Source of the DNA: a bacterium
Lineage (GTDB): Bacteria; Desulfobacterota; Binatia; HRBIN30; CADEER01
Reading direction: 5' to 3'
DNA: 64,000 nt
Assembly (NCBI GenBank): GCA_019637795.1
Contig: JAHBUY010000001.1
Span: 703,001 to 767,000, forward strand
Numbering within the stretch: position 1 is the first letter of the stretch; the number at the start of each line of letters is the position of its first letter. Below the pieces are notes generated by a model. The model worked only from the letters and a program-made list of their open reading frames with translations. It was not told the DNA's origin and searched no databases. Of the stretch, positions 1 through 11,012 are shown piece by piece. Both the position numbers and the translations under genes were made by a program.

Positions 1-1246
1 AATGGAGATGGTCGCCGCCGGCCAGGCCGGTCTCGCCGGTCTGGCCGATGACCTCGCCGGCAGCGACGCGTTGCCCCTCCTTGACCCCGATGCTGCTCAG
101 GTGGCCGTAGAGGGACGAGACGCCGAGGCCGTGGTCGATGACCACCGTATCGCCGTAGATGCCGAGGTAGCCGGCGAACAGGACCACCCCAGCCTGCGTC
201 GCCTCGACCGGCGCGCGCTTGAGTGACGCGAGGTCGTAGCCGAGGTGCGTCTGCTTGTCGATCGTCTCTCCCTTGTAGACGTAGGCGCGGCGATCGGCGA
301 AGGCGCTCATCGGAGCGGCGTTGGTCTGGCGCCGGAAGACGCCCGTCCACAGCGGCACGTCCGCCGTTTGCGCGGTGATCGCGTCGAGCTTGTCCTCCGA
401 CTCCTTGCGCACCTCGCGGTTCACCACCAGGTAGCCCTGGACGAGGTCGGCCGGCACCGGCTTGCCGACCTTGGAGAGAATCTCCGGCACCTTGCGTTGC
501 AGGAAGGCATCGTCGATCTGCAACTGGCGTTCGGGAAACTGGCGGTTCTTGATCGACACCGGCACGGACACCTCGGTGGCGTTGCCGGCGGCGTCGACGG
601 CGCGCAACACCGGGCGTGCCTGCGCCGTCAGATCCTGCGGGACCGCGAACAGCACCATGACCAGGCTCGGATCGGCGAAGTAGCCGCGGACCGCCGGAAA
701 GGAATACGGATCCACCTTGACGGAGACGTCGGTGGCATCGGGACTGACGCGGAAGAGCGCCAGCGCCGCGCCGCCGAGTCGCATGTTGTTCTGGGTGGTG
801 AGGACGTCGACGCGCGGCGGCGTGGTGTCGATCGTGACGTCGCGCGACGCGACGGTCTCGCGCTCGCCGCCGAACAGATGCCAGGCGTAGGTGCCGGCGA
901 CCACCTCCAGCTTCGCCGGCCCTTCGACGGCGCCGGTGGCGCTGAGGTCGGCGTTCAACGCGATGTCCTGCTCGCGGGTGCTGGGACTCGCCGGGAGCTC
1001 CTGGCGGTAAAGCGTGATCGCCTGACCGTTGGCGACCAACCGGACCTCGACGTAGCGCAATCCGGGATGCCCGGCGGCGCGCACCACGAGGTCGCCGGTG
1101 ACGGTGCGCCCGATGGGATCGGGCACCTGCGCGAAGTCCACCTGCGGCGGGCCGGGCTCGAGCTTGAACCACCAGACCGCGCCCACCAGCACCGCGAGCG
1201 CCCCGAAGAGAACCAGCGCTCCCTTCACCAGCAGCCACCCCGCCAA
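1..1246 (-). CDS. M23 family metallopeptidase, C-terminus beyond window
   Basis: Likely a membrane-anchored zinc endopeptidase acting on peptidoglycan cross-links in the periplasm, or a regulator of such enzymes. The reading frame stays open to the window edge, so the C-terminus is missing (about 415 residues visible). One membrane segment lies near the N-terminus (ALVLFGALAVLVGAVWW). A long beta-rich region follows, then the LytM domain. Its zinc ligands are visible as H334 and D338 in THLGYD, and the HxH motif (HLH) is cut at the very edge, so the active site looks complete. The start is uncertain: I chose TTG at 1246; GTG at 1228 is in frame and equally possible, and neither has a clear Shine-Dalgarno sequence. 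It is divergent from the inositol-phosphate synthase gene. The family is clear; the substrate is not. Confidence 0.88.
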   Translation of the reverse strand, partial: MAGWLLVKGALVLFGALAVLVGAVWWFKLEPGPPQVDFAQVPDPIGRTVTGDLVVRAAGHPGLRYVEVRLVANGQAITLYRQELPASPSTREQDIALNADLSATGAVEGPAKLEVVAGTYAWHLFGGERETVASRDVTIDTTPPRVDVLTTQNNMRLGGAALALFRVSPDATDVSVKVDPYSFPAVRGYFADPSLVMVLFAVPQDLTAQARPVLRAVDAAGNATEVSVPVSIKNRQFPERQLQIDDAFLQRKVPEILSKVGKPVPADLVQGYLVVNREVRKESEDKLDAITAQTADVPLWTGVFRRQTNAAPMSAFADRRAYVYKGETIDKQTHLGYDLASLKRAPVEATQAGVVLFAGYLGIYGDTVVIDHGLGVSSLYGHLSSIGVKEGQRVAAGEVIGQTGETGLAGGDHLH

Positions 1247-1376
1247 CGCATGCGCAGACGCTTCCCGATGCCTGCCGGCAAGTCAAGGACGCGCGGCGCT
1301 CGAGCGGATCTCATTGTCGATCGCGCGGCGGGAGGTTTGGCGCCGTCGCCGGTCCCGTCGTCGCCCAGGGATCACC

Positions 1377-1405
1377 TTGCCTTGCCCAGGGGAACCTTCT
1401 AACAC
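1377..1405 (+). promoter_or_regulatory. sigma70-like promoter of ino1
   Basis: TTGCCT (1377-1382), a 17-nt spacer and TAACAC (1400-1405). The ATG at 1414 begins only 8 nt after the -10 box, so the transcript would start within a few bases of the start codon. No Shine-Dalgarno sequence is present, consistent with a leaderless mRNA. Confidence 0.5.
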
Positions 1406-1413
1406 CGAGCGCC

Positions 1414-2724
<1,311 letters not shown>

Positions 2725-3030
2725 CCCCGGAGCCGGCCTCGAGCCCGGTTCATGAGTCTAAGTCTGGGAGAGGCGAGAGAAATTTTCACTTGCATTCCGA
2801 CATCGGCCTTGACTCGTTACCTGGCGCCATTTAAGACGGTCATGCCCGGTAGGATCTCTTCTGTGGGCCGCTCCAGCCGGATGGCGACCGCTGGCATACC
2901 CCAGTTCTTTCGACAAGTTACAGTGCTTCTCTTGCAGACGCGCCAGCGCGCGCAGGGGTAAGGTCGGCCGACGCTCGTGAGGCGCGGTGCGCGGGGTACC
3001 CGCGGTGCCCCTTCGGGGAGGCTTGAGTAG
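2725..3030. other. 306-nt gap upstream of rpoD
   Basis: No convincing gene. Short open frames on both strands lack family features and a ribosome site. Base composition is locally less GC-rich than the surroundings. It holds a candidate promoter at 2809-2836. A GGGGAGG ribosome site sits about 8 nt before the rpoD GTG. Confidence 0.6.
2809..2836 (+). promoter_or_regulatory. candidate rpoD promoter
   Basis: TTGACT (2809-2814), a 16-nt spacer and TTAAGA (2831-2836), in a locally AT-richer stretch. It would give a leader of about 190 nt before rpoD, which does have a ribosome-binding site, unlike the leaderless genes nearby. Confidence 0.4.
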
Positions 3031-4827
<1,797 letters not shown>

Positions 4828-4878
4828 CCGGTTCGCGCAACGTGACACGGTGGTGGAGGGGTTGAAGGAGGAGGGGTC

Positions 4879-5043
4879 ATGTTGAAGGGCAACGATCTCG
4901 AGGACGAGCTGAGACGCTGGCGCGCGGATCGAGCGCGCAAACAGACGGTGCGACAGCCGCTCAATGATCGCCGCACCGTGCGGGTGAACGGCCAGGAAGT
5001 GGTGGTCGTCACCAAGCCGAAGCGCGGCGCGTCGATCGTCTGA
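4879..5043 (+). CDS. 54-aa basic small protein downstream of rpoD
   Basis: Short gene starting at ATG 4879 with a strong GGAGGAGGGG ribosome site. The product is highly charged: an acidic/basic amphipathic N-terminal half (NDLEDELRRWRADRARKQ), then a beta-like VNGQEVVVVTKPKRG tail. It begins 51 nt after rpoD in the same direction and could be co-transcribed with it. No family is recognised. The ribosome site and clean codon use in this GC-rich context argue that it is real. The charged surface would suit nucleic-acid or protein binding, but that is speculation. Confidence 0.6.
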   Translation: MLKGNDLEDELRRWRADRARKQTVRQPLNDRRTVRVNGQEVVVVTKPKRGASIV

Positions 5044-5065
5044 CCACCATCCGACGCGTTCCGCG

Positions 5066-5095
5066 TTGACATTGCAGCGCGCGGGACCCTAGGGT
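5066..5095 (+). promoter_or_regulatory. promoter with -10 box 6 nt before an ATG
   Basis: TTGACA (5066-5071), an 18-nt spacer and TAGGGT (5090-5095). The ATG of the next gene is at 5102, about where transcription should begin, so the mRNA is probably leaderless. No Shine-Dalgarno sequence is present. Confidence 0.6.
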
Positions 5096-5101
5096 CGAGC
5101 C

Positions 5102-5365
5102 ATGCGCTCGATTCGAATCCGTTCGCTGCTCGTCGCCGCCGCCGGCCTGGCGCTGCTCGCCGGTCCGGCCGCGGCGGATCGTCCGACGTGCGAGGATCTG
5201 CTGTCAGCGCGCGCACTGGGGCAGTCGGATGAGCAGATCGCGGCGAGCTTCCGCACCACGACGGTGCGCGTCGCGGCGTGCGCGCGGGTAGCGGAGCAGC
5301 ACGAGCGGCTCGACGCCAATCGACAGCACCTCGAAGCGGCGCGCGAGCAGCGCGTCGCTCGCTGA
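5102..5365 (+). CDS. small exported protein of unknown function
   Basis: 87 residues. A clear signal peptide (LLVAAAGLALLAGPAAA, cleavage near ADR) is followed by a short helical mature part with two cysteines (one in CEDLLSARALG, one in ACARVAEQHERL) that could pair in the periplasm. The mature region, EQIAASFRTTTVRVAACARV, has the rhythm of a small helix-turn-helix or helical hairpin. No family is recognised. Its own promoter lies directly upstream. It is followed 51 nt later by another exported protein with a separate promoter, so the two need not be an operon. Confidence 0.65.
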   Translation: MRSIRIRSLLVAAAGLALLAGPAAADRPTCEDLLSARALGQSDEQIAASFRTTTVRVAACARVAEQHERLDANRQHLEAAREQRVAR

Positions 5366-5379
5366 TCCGCGCTTTCACC

Positions 5380-5408
5380 TTGCCTCGGCGCAACCCGCCG
5401 CGTATCGT
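5380..5408 (+). promoter_or_regulatory. promoter of the 5417 gene, leaderless type
   Basis: TTGCCT (5380-5385), a 17-nt spacer and TATCGT (5403-5408). Expected transcription start is about 5414-5416, right at the GTG (5414) or ATG (5417) start codons. Confidence 0.5.
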
Positions 5409-5416
5409 TTTTTGTG

Positions 5417-6232
5417 ATGCCCTGGCATCGAGTCCTGTTCGGGCTGTTGGCAATCGCCCTGGGAGCGCTTGCCCGACCGGCCGAGGCGCAGACCGTGCGC
5501 TATGTGCTCACGACGGAGAGTCGCCTGACCACCGTGTGCACCGATTGCGCCCCGATCGAGACGACCTCCAGCCCGCTGACCGGCTCGTTCGAGGTCAGCG
5601 TTCTCCCCGGTGATGCCTATGCGGTCGCCGCCGTGACCGGTGTCGCGTGGACGAGCAACAATCTGACGATCACCGGATCCGGCTTCCTGCAGCGCTTCGC
5701 CGACGAGCGCATGGCGGTGGTGCTCGATAGCCGATTCAACGGCCTCCCGGTGCTGCTCACGAGCGGCCGCCGGCAACCGTCCACGGCCAACGAGATTCGC
5801 CTGCGGCTCAGCTCGGCGCGGGGCGCGCACCGCGCCTTCTCGGTGACGATCGTGGCGGTTCCGGCGACGCCCGGCGCCCGCGACACGGACGGCGACGGCA
5901 TCGCCGACGACGTCGACAACTGCCCGAGCGCGGCAAACGCCGATCAGCTCGACAGCGACGGCGACGGCGTCGGTGACGTCTGCGACGCCTGCGCCGGCAC
6001 GGCCGCTAACAGCCTGGTACTGGCCGACGGCTGCGCCATCGATCAGGCCTGCCCCTGCGACGGCCCGCGCGCGGACGAGGAATGGTCGAGCCCGCGCGCC
6101 TACGTGCAATGCGTGGCGCAATCGCTCCGGGCGCTTCGCCTCGCCGGCCACCTCGGCAAGAGCGAGATTCGCCTGCGTCTGCAGGACGCCGTGCGCTCCG
6201 GCTGCGGCCGGCGCGTGCTGGCGATGGGCTGA
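5417..6232 (+). CDS. exported protein with calcium-binding TSP3-like repeat
   Basis: About 271 residues, unknown function. The signal peptide ([19 protein letters not shown]) is followed by a beta-rich domain of about 120 residues. Two calcium-binding loops of the thrombospondin type 3 kind come next ([16 protein letters not shown] and [14 protein letters not shown]). The C-terminal segment is cysteine-containing and ends [15 protein letters not shown]3-like loops usually act as rigid calcium-bound spacers in secreted or surface proteins. I chose ATG 5417; GTG 5414 directly before it is in frame. Location in the periplasm, on the surface or outside the cell is likely, but the role is not known. 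Confidence 0.75.
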   Translation: MPWHRVLFGLLAIALGALARPAEAQTVRYVLTTESRLTTVCTDCAPIETTSSPLTGSFEVSVLPGDAYAVAAVTGVAWTSNNLTITGSGFLQRFADERMAVVLDSRFNGLPVLLTSGRRQPSTANEIRLRLSSARGAHRAFSVTIVAVPATPGARDTDGDGIADDVDNCPSAANADQLDSDGDGVGDVCDACAGTAANSLVLADGCAIDQACPCDGPRADEEWSSPRAYVQCVAQSLRALRLAGHLGKSEIRLRLQDAVRSGCGRRVLAMG

Positions 6233-6239
6233 CGCCGCC

Positions 6240-6380
6240 TCAGTGGGTGTAGCCGTGCGTCGACTGCACGGCGGATTCGGTGGCGCTGTTGAGGTACGCC
6301 AGCACCCCTGGAGCATCGAAGTACTCGAAGCAGTACATCGCCGCCGCACCCAGGATCACGCCGTAGAAGAACTCCCGCAC
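6240..6380 (-). CDS. 46-aa predicted membrane microprotein
   Basis: Short frame starting at GTG 6380, with one hydrophobic segment (FFYGVILGAAAMYCF) and a polar C-terminal tail ending in THGYTH. A good promoter (TTGCGG, 16 nt, TATACT at 6404-6431) and a GAGG ribosome site lie immediately upstream, which is why I keep it despite its size. It is convergent with the TSP3-repeat gene, whose stop codon is 7 nt away. No family is recognised. Confidence 0.45.
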   Translation of the reverse strand: MREFFYGVILGAAAMYCFEYFDAPGVLAYLNSATESAVQSTHGYTH

Positions 6381-6403
6381 CGCCCGGTCCTCGCTCCGTG
6401 GCG

Positions 6404-6431
6404 AGTATAGGACAGCCCCGGGACCCCGCAA
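6404..6431 (-). promoter_or_regulatory. promoter of the 46-aa gene
   Basis: Read on the minus strand: TTGCGG (6431-6426), a 16-nt spacer and TATACT (6409-6404). The start codon follows 23 nt downstream with GAGG in between. Confidence 0.5.
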
Positions 6432-6595
6432 CGGCGATTTGGCCACGGTTTCGTCGGCCACCCGCCGGCGAGGCCCCCGCCGACAGCACGGGTGGTCTCC
6501 ATCCCCGATCGCGCGAGAATCGCACCTCCGACGGGACACGGTCCCGCCCGGAGAACGAACAGCACCGCCAGCCGCCCACCCGCCGCAGGCGGACG

Positions 6596-7855
6596 TCAGG
6601 GGAAGATGACCGTCGACTCCCGCCCGCCCTCGAGGAAGGGCTCGTTGGCGGTGGTGTGCAGAGTGTTGTTCTGGCCGATGAAGCGGTCGATCACCAGACC
6701 GACCAGCGGCGAGGAGACGCCGCGGATGACCAGGTGCGCGGTGTCGGTTCCCAGGGTCGCCTTGCTCAGTGTACCGAACCGCGAGAAGGTCTGGTCGCTC
6801 GGCTTGCCGAGGCACTTCTGGCGGTACGACGAGGAGAACACCTGCTCGAACTCGTTGATGATCGCCATCTGCACCACCGTTTCGGTCTGCGTCTGGGTGA
6901 GCAGGTCCTCGGCGCAGGGGACCGTGATCAGGGTGCTGCTGGTGCTGCCCTGATTGGTGAGAACGATGAAGTGCAGCCGATCCGGGCACGACTCGTAGGT
7001 GAAGCCGTCCAGATTGATGACGCCGGTGTACGAACCGGGCGTCAGCTTCTGGAAGCCGATCGCGTCGTAGCCGACGGTCTCGCCAGAGAGCTTCTCGTAG
7101 ATCAGCACCCGCCCCTGCAGCACGTTGTGCGTGCTCAACTCGGCGCGGTTGGACGCGACGGCGCACTTGAGCTCGCCGACGCCGTCGAACGGCGGCACGG
7201 CGCTGAAGGTCAGCGGGTTGTTGGCCCCGTCGTTGGCCAGCCAGGACAGCGGTTGGCCGGCGGTCAACGACACGAAGAAGCCGACCTCGATGCAGTCCGA
7301 CTGCCGCACGTAGAAGCACTGCAACTGGATGGTCTGGTCCGACATGTTCATCAGCTCGACGCGGGTGTCCTGGGTCGCGCTGGTGACGATATAGGGGAAG
7401 ATGACGAACGCGGAGGCGAGCTTCTGCGCCGGCGGCAGACCCTGAGCGGCGGCCAGGGCGATCTGCCCGTCGCTCGCCAGGGTCGGCACCGGCGTCGACG
7501 TCGGGCGCGGCGTCCAGGTCGAAGAGGGCTGCCGGGTCGAGGTCGCCGTGCGCGTCGGGGTGGTTGTCCTGGTCTGCGTGCGAGTCCTCGTCTCCGTCGC
7601 CGTCACCGTCGGGGTCTTCGTCGCCGTGCCGATGCGGGTGGGAGTGAACGTGCGCGGCGGCGTCACGGTGCGCGTTGCCGGGAGCGTCGTCGGCGTGCTC
7701 TGCGCGAATGACGACTGCCGCCAGGAGTCGAGCGCTCCACCGAGGGCGCGCATCACCGCGTTCCAGTCCACGCCGGTGACCGCCCAGGTCGGCCGCGCCA
7801 CCAACAGCGCCAACGCCGCCACCGCGATGCGCATGCCCCGACCGCCGCGTGTCAT
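6596..7855 (-). CDS. exported protein with Thr/Pro-rich linker, paralogue of upstream gene
   Basis: 419 residues, unknown family. Signal peptide (RIAVAALALLVARPTWA), then a Thr/Pro/Arg-rich low-complexity linker at about 53-127 (many TPTxT steps), then a globular domain of about 280 residues. The domain is clearly homologous to the protein encoded just upstream: shared landmarks are DTRVE, a Cys-Tyr-Val segment, LTAxQPLSWLA, PPFxxxGELKC, CPDxxHFxxL, CxEDL and INEFEQ. Four or more cysteines are conserved between the pair. The start codon overlaps the upstream stop (ATGA), which indicates translational coupling; an internal ATG at 7835 is the alternative. The linker suggests display away from a membrane. 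The function is not known. Confidence 0.8.
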   Translation of the reverse strand: MTRGGRGMRIAVAALALLVARPTWAVTGVDWNAVMRALGGALDSWRQSSFAQSTPTTLPATRTVTPPRTFTPTRIGTATKTPTVTATETRTRTQTRTTTPTRTATSTRQPSSTWTPRPTSTPVPTLASDGQIALAAAQGLPPAQKLASAFVIFPYIVTSATQDTRVELMNMSDQTIQLQCFYVRQSDCIEVGFFVSLTAGQPLSWLANDGANNPLTFSAVPPFDGVGELKCAVASNRAELSTHNVLQGRVLIYEKLSGETVGYDAIGFQKLTPGSYTGVINLDGFTYESCPDRLHFIVLTNQGSTSSTLITVPCAEDLLTQTQTETVVQMAIINEFEQVFSSSYRQKCLGKPSDQTFSRFGTLSKATLGTDTAHLVIRGVSSPLVGLVIDRFIGQNNTLHTTANEPFLEGGRESTVIFP

Positions 7856-8781
7856 GGGAAGCGAATCTCCGCCGGGCGCCCGCCGCGCAGCGCCGGCTCG
7901 TTGCCGGCCGTCGCGGTGGCCCCTCCCGAGGTCTGGAAGCGGTCCACCAACATCGCCAGGACCGGCGTCTGCACACCGCGCACGATGAGATGGCCGGTCT
8001 CCGACCCTAGCGTCGCGCGCGTGAAGGTACTGCTGATCTGGCGCAGCGTGCGCCGGGCGTAACAGGTCACCGTGGTCGACGCCGACAGGTGCTGCTCGAA
8101 TTCGTTGATCACCTCGAACTGCACCGTGGTCGGCGGCGCGACCAGATTCTCCAGATCCTCCGAGCACGGCGCGATGACGATCTCGCTCTCCGAAGCCGGA
8201 TTGCCGGTGCTGGAGAGAAAGAGGAAGTGCTGCTGATCCGGACACTGCGAATAGGTCGCGCCGTCGAGCGGGATCGTGTTCTCCAACGGACCGTCGACGA
8301 GACGGAGGAAGCCGACCGAGCTGTAGCCGATGGTCTGACCGTCGGACCCGAACACCGCCGCCCGCCCCTGAATGGCGTTGTGGCGGTCGACGCCCTCCTG
8401 ATCGGGCTGGACGATGCACTTGAGCTCGCCGGTGGAGCTGAACGGCGGCACCGCGGTGCCCGGACTGTTGGTGAAGAGGCCGCGACTGGCCAGCCACGAA
8501 AGCGGTTGGTTGGCGGTGAGGCGGACATGGAAGTCGATGCCGCTGCAGGTCTGCTGCGGCACATAGATGCACTTCACGTCGACCGGCCGCGAGGTCAGGT
8601 TGACGATTTCGACCCGGGTGTCGACCGTGGCACCGCTGCCCTCGACACGGATCAGCGGATAGACGAGCACCGCCGACGGCAACCGTTGCGGCGGCGCCTG
8701 CGCCCCAGCCGTGGCGGCCAGCGCACCCGCGATGCCGAGGGCGATGGCGGCGGAGCGGAGGATCTTTGCTTCCTGACGCAT
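7852..8781 (-). CDS. exported protein of unknown family (first of tandem paralogues)
   Basis: 309 residues. Signal peptide ([21 protein letters not shown]) followed directly by the same roughly 280-residue domain as the next gene, without the Thr/Pro linker. The domain looks beta-rich: it opens with [15 protein letters not shown] and [20 protein letters not shown] and contains several Cys residues suited to periplasmic disulfides. The gene is first in a two-gene operon with an excellent promoter (TTGATT, 17 nt, TACTAT). It is divergent from the Nudix gene. No catalytic motif is visible, so a binding or structural role is more likely than an enzyme. Confidence 0.8.
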   Translation of the reverse strand: MRQEAKILRSAAIALGIAGALAATAGAQAPPQRLPSAVLVYPLIRVEGSGATVDTRVEIVNLTSRPVDVKCIYVPQQTCSGIDFHVRLTANQPLSWLASRGLFTNSPGTAVPPFSSTGELKCIVQPDQEGVDRHNAIQGRAAVFGSDGQTIGYSSVGFLRLVDGPLENTIPLDGATYSQCPDQQHFLFLSSTGNPASESEIVIAPCSEDLENLVAPPTTVQFEVINEFEQHLSASTTVTCYARRTLRQISSTFTRATLGSETGHLIVRGVQTPVLAMLVDRFQTSGGATATAGNEPALRGGRPAEIRFP

Positions 8782-8798
8782 GAACGAAAACCGGCGCC

Positions 8799-8827
8799 AT
8801 AGTAGGCAGCGCCAAGAGACAAATCAA
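8799..8827 (-). promoter_or_regulatory. promoter of the tandem exported-protein operon
   Basis: Read on the minus strand: TTGATT (8827-8822), a 17-nt spacer and TACTAT (8804-8799), 17 nt before the ATG at 8781. One of the best sigma70 matches in the window. It overlaps back-to-back with the Nudix promoter region. Confidence 0.65.
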
Positions 8828-8845
8828 CCAAAAAACCCTGGTCGT

Positions 8846-8875
8846 TTGCTGGCGCGCAAGAGTCTGATTTACAGG
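8846..8875 (+). promoter_or_regulatory. candidate promoter of the Nudix gene
   Basis: TTGCTG (8846-8851), an 18-nt spacer and TACAGG (8870-8875). The ATG at 8882 coincides with the expected transcription start. No ribosome site precedes this ATG. Confidence 0.4.
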
Positions 8876-8881
8876 ATCTTT

Positions 8882-9367
8882 ATGTCGGATGAGCACGAGG
8901 CGAGGTTCTGCGACCGGTGCGGCGCGCGGCTGCTCGTCGACGGCCGCCGTCGACGCTGCGCCGGGTGCGGCCGGGTCGCCTATCGCAACCCGGCGGTCGG
9001 CGTCGCCGTGCTCCTCCGCGACGGCCCCCGCGTGCTGCTCGGGCGCCGGGCGCGCGGCCCCCATGCCGGACTCTGGTGCGTGCCCTGCGGCTACGTCGAG
9101 TGGGACGAGGACGTGCGCGCCGCCGCACGCCGCGAGCTGCGCGAAGAAACCGGCCTCGCGGTGACGGTCGGCGGCGTCGTCGCCGTCCACTCCAACTTCC
9201 ACGACCGCGCGCGCCAGACCGTCGGCGTCTGGTTCGCCGGCGAGGTCACCGGAGGCGTCGCGGTGCCGGGCGACGACCTCGATGCCCTCGCCTACGTCGC
9301 GCTCGCCGCCCCGCCTCCGCTCGCCTTCCCAACCGACGCAGAGGTCCTCGCCACGCTCGCGCGCTAG
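8882..9367 (+). CDS. Nudix hydrolase with N-terminal zinc ribbon
   Basis: 161 residues. Hydrolyses a nucleoside diphosphate linked to another moiety; the substrate is not determined. An N-terminal zinc ribbon (CDRCG...CAGCG, about residues 9-32) precedes a Nudix fold. The Nudix box (GX5EX7REUXEEXGU) runs from [10 protein letters not shown] to [10 protein letters not shown] and is intact, including the REXXEE metal ligands. The ribbon-plus-Nudix layout resembles NudC-type and ADP-sugar pyrophosphatase relatives. I chose ATG 8882 rather than an in-frame start near 8780, because the longer form would overlap the divergent gene and add a low-complexity leader. The gene stands alone. Confidence 0.88.
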   Translation: MSDEHEARFCDRCGARLLVDGRRRRCAGCGRVAYRNPAVGVAVLLRDGPRVLLGRRARGPHAGLWCVPCGYVEWDEDVRAAARRELREETGLAVTVGGVVAVHSNFHDRARQTVGVWFAGEVTGGVAVPGDDLDALAYVALAAPPPLAFPTDAEVLATLAR

Positions 9368-9539
9368 GACCCGGCCGACCCATCCGCCAGAACCACGCCG
9401 GCGCCGTGGCGTGCCTTGACTTGCCGGCGCCTTTCGGGGCAGCTTTCGTCGGTTCTCGACGCGTTGCGGCGCCCCACTCCAGGGCGCTGCTCGGGCACCC
9501 CGCACACCCATACAGACACCCCGCAGAGGAGGCACTCAC

Positions 9540-10487
9540 ATGGCAGGTTTGCTCGAGGGCAAGGTTGCGATCATCACCGGCTCGGGTCGCGGCATCGGCC
9601 GCGAAGAGGCACTGTTGATGGCCAAGCACGGCGCCAAGATCGTGGTCAACGATCTCGGCGCGCATTTCGACGGCACGGGCAGCGCCGACGTCCACCCCGC
9701 CCAGGAGGTGGTCAACGCGATCAAGGCGATGGGCGGCGAGGCGGTCACCAACGGCGAGAGCGTCTCCGATTTCAAGGGTGCCAAGCGCATCGTCGAGTGC
9801 GCGCTCGACCACTTCGGCAAGCTCAACATCGTCGTCAACAACGCCGGCATCCTGCGCGACCGGATGATCTTCAACATGGGCGAGGAGGACTGGGACTCGG
9901 TGATCGGCGTCCACCTCAAGGGCACCTTCGCCATGAGCCGCCACGCCTGCGAGTACTGGCGCGAGGAACACAAGAAGGGCAACGTGCTCAACGGCCGCAT
10001 CATCAACACGTCGTCCGACGCCGGCCTGCTCGGCAACGTCGGGCAGTCGAACTACGGCTCGGCCAAGGCCGCCGTGGCGCTGATGGCGATCGTCATGGAC
10101 GCCGAGATGCAGAAGTACGGCGTCTGCTGCAACGCCATCGCGCCGGTCGCGCGCACCCGCCTGACGGTCGAGGCGACGCCCTCGACCGCGGCCTTCATGG
10201 GCAAGCAGGTCGAGGAGGGCAAGTTCGATGTGTTCGATCCGCGCAACATCGCCCCGCTGGTCGCCTGGCTGGCAAGCGACGACGCCGCCAACGTGCACGG
10301 CGAGGTGTTCCGGGTCGGCGGCGGCACGGTCTGGCTGATGCAGGGCTGGCACTCGGTCGGCAAGGTCAGCCAGCGCGCCACCTGGGAGCCCGCCGCGCTC
10401 GGCGACAAGCTCAAGGCCGAGCTCGCCAAGGGGCTGACCGCCAAAGAGAACATCGGCGCCATCATGGCCGAGGCGCTGAGCGCCTGA
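9540..10487 (+). CDS. short-chain dehydrogenase/reductase (hydroxyacyl-CoA type)
   Basis: 315 residues, cytosolic NAD(P)-dependent oxidoreductase. Rossmann motif TGSGRGIG near the N-terminus, NNAG, active-site Ser in NTSSDAG and the YxxxK pair in SNYGSAK are all present. The NDLGAHFDGTG stretch and the C-terminal extension (about 60 residues beyond the core) match SDRs related to the 3-hydroxyacyl-CoA dehydrogenase part of multifunctional enzyme 2. Beta-oxidation or steroid/hydroxyacyl substrates are therefore likely, but the specificity is inferred. A strong GAGGAGG ribosome site precedes the ATG. A perfect 11-bp inverted repeat follows 10 nt after the stop. Confidence 0.87.
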   Translation: MAGLLEGKVAIITGSGRGIGREEALLMAKHGAKIVVNDLGAHFDGTGSADVHPAQEVVNAIKAMGGEAVTNGESVSDFKGAKRIVECALDHFGKLNIVVNNAGILRDRMIFNMGEEDWDSVIGVHLKGTFAMSRHACEYWREEHKKGNVLNGRIINTSSDAGLLGNVGQSNYGSAKAAVALMAIVMDAEMQKYGVCCNAIAPVARTRLTVEATPSTAAFMGKQVEEGKFDVFDPRNIAPLVAWLASDDAANVHGEVFRVGGGTVWLMQGWHSVGKVSQRATWEPAALGDKLKAELAKGLTAKENIGAIMAEALSA

Positions 10488-10496
10488 ACCCGTCGC

Positions 10497-10524
10497 GGGC
10501 ATGGCGGATCCCCCCGCCATGCCC
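10497..10524 (+). terminator. 11-bp perfect hairpin between SDR and phosphatase genes
   Basis: GGGCATGGCGG (10497-10507), a 6-nt loop and CCGCCATGCCC (10514-10524). It sits 10 nt after the SDR stop and 15 nt before the phosphatase start. No T-run follows, so it may be a weak terminator, a pause site or an mRNA-end stabiliser. Confidence 0.45.
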
Positions 10525-10538
10525 GTCCGCTTCCCCCC

Positions 10539-11012
10539 GTGTCCATCCGCACGATCCTCATCATCTGTCACGCCAACACCAGCCGCAGCGCCATCGCCGA
10601 AGCGCTGCTGCGCAAGATGCTGGCGGAGCGCGGCGCCGCCGACCGCTACCGCATCGAATCGGGCGGCGTCGCGCCCTATGCGCGCGACGGCGCGCTGGTG
10701 TCGCTCGACGCCCGCCTCGTCCTGCGCGACGAGGGCATCGAGCTGCCGCCCGACAGCGTCGCCACCGACCTGAAGCGCAACCGCCACCTCATCGATCGGG
10801 CCGATCTCATCCTGGCGATGACGCGCGAACAGATCCGCATCCTGCGCGCCGGCTGGCCGGAGGCGGCCGGCAAGGAGATCTACACGCTGCGCGAGTTCGC
10901 CGGCGAGAGCGGCGACATCGAGGATCCTGCGGGACGCGACGAGTCGGTGTTCGCGGCCTGTCGGGACGAGATCAAGATCTGTCTCGAGCGCGCGCTGCCG
11001 CGCCTCATCTGA
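10539..11012 (+). CDS. low-molecular-weight protein-tyrosine phosphatase family
   Basis: 157 residues. The P-loop CX5R is C10-HANTS-R16 right at the N-terminus after a beta strand (TILIIC). The general-acid loop DPAGRDE is near residue 129, as in low-Mr tyrosine/arginine phosphatases, and the length is typical. In bacteria these act on autokinases of capsule synthesis, on phospho-arginine, or (as a variant) as arsenate reductase; no extra redox cysteines are obvious, so phosphatase is preferred. The start is GTG 10539. The last 8 nt overlap the 3' end of the convergent glycosyltransferase gene. A surface-polysaccharide link would fit that neighbour. Confidence 0.87.
   Translation: MSIRTILIICHANTSRSAIAEALLRKMLAERGAADRYRIESGGVAPYARDGALVSLDARLVLRDEGIELPPDSVATDLKRNRHLIDRADLILAMTREQIRILRAGWPEAAGKEIYTLREFAGESGDIEDPAGRDESVFAACRDEIKICLERALPRLI

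Noticed and set aside
2752..2961. 69-aa frame upstream of rpoD as the missing sigma region 1.1
   Set aside because: The residues show no resemblance to region 1.1 and would overlap the likely promoter.
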